Notes under the pieces: generated by a model
Seen by the model: only the letters and a program-made list of their open reading frames with translations
Database searches by the model: none
What the model was told of the DNA's origin: nothing
DNA from: Thiothrix sp.
GTDB lineage: Bacteria; Pseudomonadota; Gammaproteobacteria; Thiotrichales; Thiotrichaceae
Assembly: GCF_028714775.1 (NCBI RefSeq)
Contig: NZ_JAQTLS010000007.1
Location: 124,001-188,000, forward strand
DNA: 64,000 nucleotides
Direction of reading: 5' to 3'
Translations under genes and position numbers: made by a program
Shown here: in pieces, positions 1 to 7,135 of the stretch
Numbering within the stretch: the first letter of the stretch is position 1
How the letters are laid out: each line of letters opens with the position of its first letter

Positions 1-732
1 CCGGCTGGCTGTTTCTCGGGAATCAATCTGTACCCGCCCGATTTTTTCCCCCACCATGTCACGCAATACCCGCAATACCAAGGGCAGGTCGGAATAAACC
101 AGCGTCGGCGCAGGCGATTCCGCCGAAATTTTAGCGATGCCTTGCCATAATTTACGCAGGAACGACATATCCCGGCGCAACTCTTCTTCGCTGATGCCAT
201 CAGCCGCAGTGCGCACAATATAGCCGTAATCATCGTTGAACTCGGTACGTAGCTGCTCGATCAGCACCCGCAGGCGTTCACGTTCTGCACCCTCTTCAAT
301 CTTGCCGGAAACACCAATGTTGTTATTGTCGGGCATCAACACCAGAAAGCGCGAAGGGATAGTAACGTGCGTGGTCAGGCGTGCGCCTTTCGTCCCTAGC
401 GGGTCTTTAATGACCTGCACCAGCAATTTTTTGCCTTCGTACAGCAATTCGCTGATTTGCACAGTGGGATGGGGGATGGTGTTACCGTTGAATTCTTCCA
501 ACGAGGGGTGGGTCAGGTCAGAGGCGTGTAAAAAAGCAGATTTTTCCAAACCGATGTCGATGAACGCAGCCTCCATCCCCGGCAACACGCGGCAGACTTT
601 ACCTTTGTAAATATTGCCGACAATGCCTTTACGGGAAGTGCGCTCAATAAGCACCTCCTGCAAAGAGCCATTCTCAAGCAATGCTACCCGTGACTCTTGC
701 GGGGTAACATTGATTAATAATTCTGCGCTCAT
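1..732 (-). CDS. rng: Ribonuclease G, N-terminal part (cut by window edge)
   Basis: Endoribonuclease of the RNase E/G family, which trims the 5' end of 16S rRNA and decays mRNA. The reading frame opens at an ATG at 732 (protein begins MSAELLINVTPQESRVALLE) and stays open to base 1, giving 244 codons of a protein usually near 490 residues. The S1-like RNA-binding segment is seen at about residues 35-120, with RKGIVGNIYKGKV and AAFIDIGLEKSAFLHASDL, both typical of the family. The catalytic aspartates and the Zn-link lie outside the window. It follows maf by 20 bases in the same direction, the order found in many gammaproteobacteria. RNase E itself is a possible alternative, but the short N-terminus and the maf neighbour favour RNase G. 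Confidence 0.92.
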   Translation of the reverse strand, partial: MSAELLINVTPQESRVALLENGSLQEVLIERTSRKGIVGNIYKGKVCRVLPGMEAAFIDIGLEKSAFLHASDLTHPSLEEFNGNTIPHPTVQISELLYEGKKLLVQVIKDPLGTKGARLTTHVTIPSRFLVLMPDNNNIGVSGKIEEGAERERLRVLIEQLRTEFNDDYGYIVRTAADGISEEELRRDMSFLRKLWQGIAKISAESPAPTLVYSDLPLVLRVLRDMVGEKIGRVQIDSRETASR

Positions 733-752
733 GATCTGCCTTGGTGGTTTTT

Positions 753-1346
753 TTACAATGTTTTTATACTTGCCGTTGCCAGCAGTTGTGCTGTTTCAAA
801 TAAGGGTAAGCCCATGACCCCAGAATAGGAACCTTCCAACCGTTCGATGAAGACTGCGCCGCGCCCTTGGATGGCATACGCGCCCGCTTTGTCTTGTGGC
901 TCCCCAGTTTCCCAGTATGCCAAAATTTCCATATCGGTGACTGAACGGAATTTGACCTTGCTGCGGTTTACCCGCACTTGCGTACCGTTTGCCGTGGTTA
1001 AAGCAATAGCGGTGAAAATCTCGTGCCAGTTACCGGACATGCGGCGCAACATGCGCTGGGCATCGGCAAAACTGCTGGGTTTCACCAGCAATTCACCCTC
1101 AAATAGCCCCAAGGTATCCGCGCCGAGCACGGGTAAAATGGGTGTATGCAATACGCCCCTACGGGCATTCCATACGGCTTCCGCCTTGGATTTGGCTAGG
1201 CGTTCGACCAAGGCTTCGGCGGCTTCACCCGGCAACGGGGTTTCATCCACGTCAGCGGTTTGCACCTCAAAACGGATGCCAATTTGTTCCAGCAATTCGC
1301 GGCGGCGCGGGGAGGCGGACGCCAAAATAATCTGCGGCTGCCCCAT
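753..1346 (-). CDS. maf: Maf-like nucleotide pyrophosphatase (YhdE type)
   Basis: House-cleaning hydrolase that converts non-canonical or excess nucleoside triphosphates to monophosphates plus pyrophosphate in the cytoplasm. The 197-residue length is normal. Family motifs are visible: the N-terminal SASPRR (residues 10-15), GADTLG (75-80) with the presumed catalytic Asp77, SGNWHEIFTAI near 105-115, and the AGAYAIQGRG segment near residue 155. It sits between rlmH and rng, and the maf-rng pairing matches the E. coli yhdE-rng order, so the YhdE (dTTP/UTP) subtype is more likely than YceF. Substrate choice is inferred from context only. Confidence 0.9.
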   Translation of the reverse strand: MGQPQIILASASPRRRELLEQIGIRFEVQTADVDETPLPGEAAEALVERLAKSKAEAVWNARRGVLHTPILPVLGADTLGLFEGELLVKPSSFADAQRMLRRMSGNWHEIFTAIALTTANGTQVRVNRSKVKFRSVTDMEILAYWETGEPQDKAGAYAIQGRGAVFIERLEGSYSGVMGLPLFETAQLLATASIKTL

Positions 1347-1351
1347 TTACG

Positions 1352-1825
1352 TTAGTCTCCGCGATGGTAGGGGTGGTTCGTGAGAATGCTCCAAGCGCGG
1401 AATAATTGTTCTGCCACCACAATACGCACTAACGGATGTGGGAACGTCAGCGGCGACAGCGACCAGCTTTGCTCAGCACGTTGCAAACAAGCGGGGGAAA
1501 GCCCTTCCGGGCCACCCACCAATAAACTCACATCGCGCCCTGACATCAACCACTGGTCAAGTTGCTGGGAAAGTTGCTCCGTTGACCACGGTTTGCCTTT
1601 CACATCCAAAGTAATGACAAGGCTGCCATCGGGAACCGCTGCCAGCAGCTTTTCACCTTCGGTCTGGCGGATGCGCTGCAAATCACTGTTTTTGGTGCGC
1701 TTCTCGGCAGCAATTTCGCGGATCAACAACTGACATTGCGGCGGCATCCTTCCGGCGTATTCATCCGTGCCGGTATTCACCCACGCAGGCATTTTCGTGC
1801 CAATTGCCAGCAGGTGGATGCGCAT
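1352..1825 (-). CDS. rlmH: 23S rRNA pseudouridine-1915 N3-methyltransferase RlmH
   Basis: SPOUT-class methyltransferase that methylates pseudouridine 1915 in helix 69 of 23S rRNA on assembled 70S ribosomes. The 157-residue protein has the usual RlmH length. The SAM-binding knot is marked by [10 protein letters not shown] (residues 101-110), and the C-terminus ends in the conserved PYHRGD. The gene starts one base before rsfS ends, in the frequent rsfS-rlmH pair, so both act on the large ribosomal subunit from one transcript. Identification is secure. Confidence 0.95.
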   Translation of the reverse strand: MRIHLLAIGTKMPAWVNTGTDEYAGRMPPQCQLLIREIAAEKRTKNSDLQRIRQTEGEKLLAAVPDGSLVITLDVKGKPWSTEQLSQQLDQWLMSGRDVSLLVGGPEGLSPACLQRAEQSWSLSPLTFPHPLVRIVVAEQLFRAWSILTNHPYHRGD

Positions 1826-2182
1826 TTAGGCAGTGCCTTCCCGGCTTTGCGGAATGCCCTGCCCCATTTCCCACAGCTTTTCGAGGTTGTAGAAATCGCG
1901 GGTGCTGGCGAGCATTACGTGCAAGATAATGTCGTTAAGGTCAACCAGCACCCATTCGGCATCCTGTTCGCCTTCGATACCCAACGGCGGCATCCCGGCT
2001 TCTTTGGCTGCGAGTGCAACGCTATCAGCAAGGGATTTTACGTGGCGGCTGGAGTTACCCGTGGCAATAATCATCATTTCAGTGATGGGAGAACGACCAC
2101 GCACATCGACAGCTACGATGTCCTGTGCTTTCATATCTTCCAGTTTTTCAATAACTAAGGCTTTAAATTGTTCAAGTTCCAT
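1826..2182 (-). CDS. rsfS: Ribosomal silencing factor RsfS
   Basis: Binds ribosomal protein L14 and blocks subunit joining when nutrients are scarce. The 118-residue protein has the Iojap/RsfS signature: the N-terminal helix followed by [22 protein letters not shown] (in two strands, about residues 22-43), [10 protein letters not shown] and the C-terminal DWVLVDL-like strand, here [14 protein letters not shown]. Its start overlaps the nadD stop by one base (TAATG), so translation is probably coupled to nadD. The order nadD-rsfS-rlmH is very common in bacteria. Confidence 0.95.
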   Translation of the reverse strand: MELEQFKALVIEKLEDMKAQDIVAVDVRGRSPITEMMIIATGNSSRHVKSLADSVALAAKEAGMPPLGIEGEQDAEWVLVDLNDIILHVMLASTRDFYNLEKLWEMGQGIPQSREGTA

Positions 2183-2805
2183 TAAATTTCACAATACAGT
2201 TGGTGGGATTGAATATAGTCGAGAACGCTGTCCGGCAACAAGTAACGGGGATTTTTCCCTTGCTGCAATGTTGCGCGTAATCGGGTGGAGGAAATATCCA
2301 GTGCCGTGACAGCTAGGGAATAAATCCGGCCTGCCGGGGTACTGCACAGGTCGTCGGGATTCGTGCCCAAACGGTTTGTGTACCAGCCAGCGGGGGGCAG
2401 ACTATACCCCGGACGGTGGACGACGACCAGATGTGTTAGTTGCAAAATCGCTTCCCAACGATGCCAGGTTTGGAATGCCAAGAAAGCGTCAACGCCAAGG
2501 GTGAAGAGAATTGGGCATTCATCACCCACTTCAGCACGGAAAGATGCCAAGGTATCCACGCTATAGGAATACCCTTCCCGGTGTAATTCCCGTTCATCCG
2601 CGTGCAAACTTGCTTCATTGGCAACCGCCAGTTGCAGCATCGCCAGCCGTTGTTCCGCGTTGGCAACAGGTTGCGGACGGTGCGGCGGCACTTTGCCGGG
2701 AATCAGGCGCATGTCGGCAATGCCGAAATGTTCCGCCACTTCCAATGCAGTGCGCAGATGTCCGTGGTGGATGGGATCGAATGTGCCGCCGAGGATGCCG
2801 ATCAC
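2182..2805 (-). CDS. nadD: Nicotinate-nucleotide adenylyltransferase NadD
   Basis: Adenylates nicotinate mononucleotide to deamido-NAD, a required step in NAD synthesis. The nucleotidyltransferase motif [13 protein letters not shown] lies at residues 6-18 and the second motif ISSTRLRA near residue 175. The 207-residue length fits the bacterial NadD family. It overlaps proA by four bases upstream and rsfS by one base downstream, so it belongs to a single minus-strand unit from proA toward rng. Confidence 0.94.
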   Translation of the reverse strand: MIGILGGTFDPIHHGHLRTALEVAEHFGIADMRLIPGKVPPHRPQPVANAEQRLAMLQLAVANEASLHADERELHREGYSYSVDTLASFRAEVGDECPILFTLGVDAFLAFQTWHRWEAILQLTHLVVVHRPGYSLPPAGWYTNRLGTNPDDLCSTPAGRIYSLAVTALDISSTRLRATLQQGKNPRYLLPDSVLDYIQSHQLYCEI

Positions 2806-4058
2806 TGGCGGATATGACCATCGCCCAGCACGATATATTTCTGCGAAGTCAGCCCTTCCAAACCCACCGGCCCCCGCGCATGAATTTTATCGGTACTGAT
2901 GCCAATTTCCGCACCCAAGCCGTATTCAAAACCGTCAGCAAAACGTGTGGAAGCATTCACCATCACCGAACTGGAATCCACTTCACGCAGGAAAGCCCGC
3001 GCCCGTGTGTAGTTTTCGGTAATAATCGCGTCGGTATGGTGCGAACCGTAGTGGTTAATGTGCACAATCGCCGCCGCCATGTCCGGCACGATACGGATGG
3101 AAAGGATCGGGGCGAGATATTCAGCGCTCCAATCTTCCTCGCTTGCAGGCGTACACGCAGGCAAGATTGCGCAGGTTTTTGCGCAGCCGCGCAGTTCCAC
3201 GCCCTTAGCAGTATATTGTTCTGCCAATGCGGGCAGCACTTGTCCGGCAATGCTTTCCGCCACCAGCAAGGTTTCCATCGCATTGCACACGCCGTAACGG
3301 TGGGTTTTGGCGTTGATTGCCACTTTGATGGCTTTATCGAGGTCGCCTTGGTCGTCGATATAGACGTGGCAAATGCCGTCCAGATGTTTGATGACGGGAA
3401 TGCGTGACTCGGCGCTGACACGCTCAATCAAGCCTTTGCCACCACGCGGCACGATCACATCCACGTATTGCGACATGCGTAACAGCTCGCCAACAGCGGC
3501 ACGGTCGGTGGTTTCCACCACTTGCACACCCGCCGCAGGCAAGCCTGCCGCTTCCAGCCCGTCACGTACACACGCGGCAATCGCTTGGTTGGAATGGATG
3601 GCTTCAGAACCGCCGCGCAAAATGGTGGCATTGCCGGATTTCAGGCACAGCGCCGCCGCATCCACGGTGACGTTCGGGCGCGATTCGTAAATGATGCCGA
3701 CCACGCCGAGTGGCACGCGCATTTTCCCCACCTGAATCCCGGAAGGCCGGTAATTAAGGTCAGTAATTGTACCAATCGGGTCAGCCAGCGTGGCGACTTG
3801 GCGCACACCTTCTGCCATCCCCGCGATGGTTTTATCGTTCAGGGTCAGGCGGTCAAGCATCGCTGCATCCAGCCCTTTCTCACGCCCCGCTGCCAAATCT
3901 TTGGCATTTTCGCTTTTGAGCCAATCCGCACGTTCCAGCAGTGCATCCGCAATGCGCAGTAAGGCGTCGTTCTTGGCTTTCGTATCGGCATTGGCTAGGA
4001 TTTGCGCGGCTTGTTTTGCCCGCTGACCAACGCCTTGCATGTATTCAATAATGTCCAA
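2802..4058 (-). CDS. proA: Gamma-glutamyl phosphate reductase ProA, TTG start
   Basis: NADPH-dependent reduction of gamma-glutamyl phosphate to glutamate-5-semialdehyde in proline synthesis. Family motifs include [33 protein letters not shown] and the nucleophile region [10 protein letters not shown] with the catalytic Cys. The open frame extends to 4169, but homologues are about 417 residues long and a TTG at 4058 gives 418. That TTG is preceded by GAGGA at a 7-base spacing on the minus strand, and the longer frame would run into the divergent gene's start at 4169. I therefore place the start at TTG 4058. No proB is in the window. Confidence 0.9.
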   Translation of the reverse strand: MDIIEYMQGVGQRAKQAAQILANADTKAKNDALLRIADALLERADWLKSENAKDLAAGREKGLDAAMLDRLTLNDKTIAGMAEGVRQVATLADPIGTITDLNYRPSGIQVGKMRVPLGVVGIIYESRPNVTVDAAALCLKSGNATILRGGSEAIHSNQAIAACVRDGLEAAGLPAAGVQVVETTDRAAVGELLRMSQYVDVIVPRGGKGLIERVSAESRIPVIKHLDGICHVYIDDQGDLDKAIKVAINAKTHRYGVCNAMETLLVAESIAGQVLPALAEQYTAKGVELRGCAKTCAILPACTPASEEDWSAEYLAPILSIRIVPDMAAAIVHINHYGSHHTDAIITENYTRARAFLREVDSSSVMVNASTRFADGFEYGLGAEIGISTDKIHARGPVGLEGLTSQKYIVLGDGHIRQ

Positions 4059-4168
4059 ACCGGGTTCCTCGTGGTTCGCAGTTACTTTGTGGCGCATAAT
4101 AGCACGGGAAGTGACTTGTACCGTGTTTTCTGCTACAACTACGCCATTTTTTACTGGAGCCATGCACA

Positions 4169-4501
4169 TTGAGCGACCGTATCTACCGCATTTCCTTCGT
4201 CAATCAAGACAGGATTTATGAAATTTTTGCCAAACAGGTTTACGAATCAGACCTGTACGGCTTCGTGGTGGTAGAGGAAATCGTATTCGGTACGCAAAGC
4301 AGCGTGGTGATTGATCCGGGTGAAGAGCGCTTGAAAACGGAATTCGACGCGGTTAAACGCAGTTTCATCCCGATCCATTCCGTGATCCGCATTGACGAGG
4401 TGGAAAAGCCGGGTGTCAGCAAAATCCACGCGATGGATGGCAGCACCAATACTAACGTCAGTCCCTTTGCCCGCCCCGCCAGCAACAAAAAGAAAGATTA
4501 A
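4169..4501 (+). CDS. DUF1820 family protein, TTG start
   Basis: Small cytoplasmic protein of 110 residues whose sequence ([20 protein letters not shown] at the N-terminus, then [13 protein letters not shown] and a [14 protein letters not shown] segment) matches the DUF1820 family found in gammaproteobacteria. The function is unknown. The start is a TTG at 4169 preceded by GGAGC at an 8-base spacing. It is divergent from proA, and the 110-base gap must hold both promoters. The last 20 residues are Ser/Lys-rich and probably disordered. Confidence 0.8.
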   Translation: MSDRIYRISFVNQDRIYEIFAKQVYESDLYGFVVVEEIVFGTQSSVVIDPGEERLKTEFDAVKRSFIPIHSVIRIDEVEKPGVSKIHAMDGSTNTNVSPFARPASNKKKD

Positions 4502-4618
4502 GCGTGCATCCGTATCTTGCTGTTTCAGGTCAAGAATCGGATCAGTGGTAGCAATATTAAGATAAGGTAGTTCAGCGAAAAACTGTTATTATGCCGCAAT
4601 GAAAACCCTAGTGTCTGG

Positions 4619-5863
4619 ATGGAGTGGATGGGACGAAAATTAGCGCGTTTCGTACAGACCACATTGGTGTTGGCTGCTATCCTGTTCGGCTATACCACAG
4701 TCTCCGATAGTGAATTTGATCTGTGGAAAGGCCAGTTTAAGACCTTGGCTGTTGCCCAAGGCATTCGCGCAGAAACGGTGGATTTGGCATTTCGTGGGTT
4801 GCTGCCCGATAGCAAAGTCTTGCGATTGGACAGCAAACAGCCCGAATTTACCAAAACTGTCTGGGAATATCTGGAATCAGCCGCCTCCAAAGAACGCATT
4901 GCCGTAGGGCAGGATCGTTTGCGCGAATACGCCCCGCTGCTAGACCGACTTTATGTCCAATACGGCGTCCAGCCTGAATACTTACTAGCGATCTGGGGTT
5001 TGGAAAGTGATTTCGGGCGCTTCACAGGCCGCCACAGCACCATCCGTTCCCTCGCCACACTGGCCTACGCAGGCAATGAGGAACGGCGGGATTTCTGGGG
5101 CAAACAACTGCTTTCTGCCCTGCGGATTCTGCAACACGGCGATATGTCCTTGGTAACGATGCGCGGTTCATGGGCAGGCGCTATCGGGCACACCCAATTT
5201 ATCCCCACCACGTTTGAAGAATATGCCGTTGACTTTGATGGTGATGGCAAACGCGATTTGGTCAACAGCATTCCTGATGCACTGGCCTCTACTGCCAATT
5301 ACTTAGCCCAATCGGGGTGGGAACGGGGCAAACCGTGGGGCGAAGAAGTCCGCTTACCCCCCCAGTTTGACTGGAGCAAATCCGACCCTAACTATTGGTT
5401 GCCGACCGAAACGTGGGCATCCGAAAACCGCGTGGCGCTGGCGGATGGTACTTTATTGTCGGGCACTGGCACTGACTGGGCGTTCTTGTTCTTGCCCGCC
5501 GGTTATCGTGGCCCGGCGTTTCTGGCATTCCACAATTTCAATATCATCCTCAAATACAATAATGCGCAGAACTACGCGCTGGCGGTGGGTTATCTGGGCG
5601 ACCGTATCCGGGGAAAACCTGCCTTGCTGGGTACGTGGCCTCACGATGAAGAACCGTTAAACCATACGCAAAAGGCTGAGTTACAAGCATTACTCACGGC
5701 GGCGGGCTACAGCACCGACGGGATCGACGGAAGGATAGGCCCGAACACCCGTGCGGCCTTACGCCGCTGGCAGATGGATTCGGGCTTTCCTGCCGATGGC
5801 TATGCCACGCAGGAACACCTGAGCTTCCTGCGCAAGGAGGCTACTGAACCTCCCGCGCAATAA
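4619..5863 (+). CDS. MltB-type lytic murein transglycosylase with C-terminal peptidoglycan-binding domain
   Basis: Cleaves the MurNAc-GlcNAc bond of peptidoglycan to give 1,6-anhydromuropeptides in the periplasm. The N-terminus holds a hydrophobic segment (residues 12-26) that acts as signal or anchor; no lipobox Cys is present. The SLT_2 domain covers about residues 32-325, with the catalytic Glu129 in AIWGLESDFGRF and the motifs GSWAGAIGHTQFIP and YNNAQNYALAVGYL. A PG_binding_1 domain follows at about 345-405 (YSTDGIDGRIGPNTRAALRR). At 414 residues it matches the MltB/SltB2-like group with the extra domain. It ends 6 bases before the convergent aminotransferase gene. Confidence 0.92.
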   Translation: MEWMGRKLARFVQTTLVLAAILFGYTTVSDSEFDLWKGQFKTLAVAQGIRAETVDLAFRGLLPDSKVLRLDSKQPEFTKTVWEYLESAASKERIAVGQDRLREYAPLLDRLYVQYGVQPEYLLAIWGLESDFGRFTGRHSTIRSLATLAYAGNEERRDFWGKQLLSALRILQHGDMSLVTMRGSWAGAIGHTQFIPTTFEEYAVDFDGDGKRDLVNSIPDALASTANYLAQSGWERGKPWGEEVRLPPQFDWSKSDPNYWLPTETWASENRVALADGTLLSGTGTDWAFLFLPAGYRGPAFLAFHNFNIILKYNNAQNYALAVGYLGDRIRGKPALLGTWPHDEEPLNHTQKAELQALLTAAGYSTDGIDGRIGPNTRAALRRWQMDSGFPADGYATQEHLSFLRKEATEPPAQ

Positions 5864-5869
5864 GTTAGC

Positions 5870-7054
5870 TTACTTTGCGTTGAACACTGCTTTGGCAGCA
5901 GGGACAGCAACACTGGAATTGATCGGTGCATTCATGCCAGACAACACGGCATCCAGCGCCCCCAGACAATTCAGTACGTTCTTTTCATTGCTGGCAAAAC
6001 CCATCAGGCCAAGACGCCAGATTTTCCCCGCCAATGCGCCCAAACCAGCACCGATTTCGAGGCTGTAACTGTTGAGCAATTCACTGCGGACAGCGGCTTC
6101 GTCCACACCTTCAGGGATGGTGACAGAGTTCAGTTGCGGCAAGCGGTAGGCTTCTTCCACCACGAAACGCAACCCCATCGCCTCGATCCCGGCTTTCAGT
6201 GCCTCATGATTGTGGGCGTGGCGTGCCCAAGCATTTTCCAGCCCTTCTTCTTGCAATATCACCAGTGATTCGTGCAAAGCGTACAAGGTGTTGACGGGCG
6301 CGGTGTGGTGGTAAGCGCGTTTCGTGCCACCGCCCCAGTAACCCATGACCAAGTTCATATCCATGAACCAGCTTTGTACTTTGGTTTGGCGGTTTTTGAT
6401 GCGTTCAACCGCACGTGCACCGAAACTGACCGGGGAAATGCCGGGAACGCAAGACAGGCACTTTTGCGTGCCGGAATAGATTGCGTCGATGTCCCATTCG
6501 TCCATTTTCAGCGGTGTGCCGCCCAATGAAGTAACGGCATCAACGATGGTCAGGCAGTCATGATCATGCGCGAGCTTGACCAGCGCTTGGGCGTCAGATT
6601 GTGCGCCAGTGGAGGTTTCTGCGTGGACGAAGGCGACCAATTTGGCATCTGGATGGGTTTTCAGCGCATCTTCCAGCTTGTTTGGGTCGACTGGCTTGCC
6701 CCAGTCATCCAGCACCATGATCGGGGTAGCGCCGCAACGTTCCACATTTTCTTTCATGCGCCCGCCGAAAACACCGTTTTGGCACACGATTACCTTGTCA
6801 CCCGGCTCGACCAGATTGACGAAACAGGTTTCCATGCCCGCTGAACCGGGGGCGGAAACAGGCATGGTCAACTCGTTTTTAGTCTGGAAGGCGTACTGCA
6901 ACATGCCTTTCACTTCGTCCATCATGCTGACGAATACGGGGTCAAGATGCCCAAGGGTTGGGCGTGACATCGCCTCAAGGACACGCGGGCTGACATCGGA
7001 AGGGCCAGGCCCCATCAAGGTACGGACTGGCGGGTGGAAAGATTTAGCGGTCAT
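5870..7054 (-). CDS. Alanine/serine-glyoxylate aminotransferase family enzyme
   Basis: PLP-dependent class V aminotransferase that probably transfers the amino group of alanine or serine to glyoxylate. The PLP lysine is Lys198 in YSGTQKCLSCVPG, and the ring-binding Asp172 lies in TIVDAVTSLGG. The N-terminal GPGPSDVSPRVLEAM is characteristic of the AGXT/PucG group. The 394-residue length is normal. It could serve photorespiratory-type glyoxylate removal or purine (ureidoglycine) metabolism; no purine-catabolic genes are nearby, so a general glyoxylate role is favoured. It is the last gene in a minus-strand run, 81 bases after the helicase gene. Confidence 0.88.
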   Translation of the reverse strand: MTAKSFHPPVRTLMGPGPSDVSPRVLEAMSRPTLGHLDPVFVSMMDEVKGMLQYAFQTKNELTMPVSAPGSAGMETCFVNLVEPGDKVIVCQNGVFGGRMKENVERCGATPIMVLDDWGKPVDPNKLEDALKTHPDAKLVAFVHAETSTGAQSDAQALVKLAHDHDCLTIVDAVTSLGGTPLKMDEWDIDAIYSGTQKCLSCVPGISPVSFGARAVERIKNRQTKVQSWFMDMNLVMGYWGGGTKRAYHHTAPVNTLYALHESLVILQEEGLENAWARHAHNHEALKAGIEAMGLRFVVEEAYRLPQLNSVTIPEGVDEAAVRSELLNSYSLEIGAGLGALAGKIWRLGLMGFASNEKNVLNCLGALDAVLSGMNAPINSSVAVPAAKAVFNAK

Positions 7055-7135
7055 GCGTTCAGTTCCATTTTGTGCAAAAGCACAATCATACTATGGACAG
7101 CCGCCCGCTTAAAGACTCAGCGTTTCTATCGGAAA

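Noticed and set aside
2511-3407. 298-residue plus-strand frame over nadD and proA
   Set aside because: Antisense to two recognised genes; no protein features.
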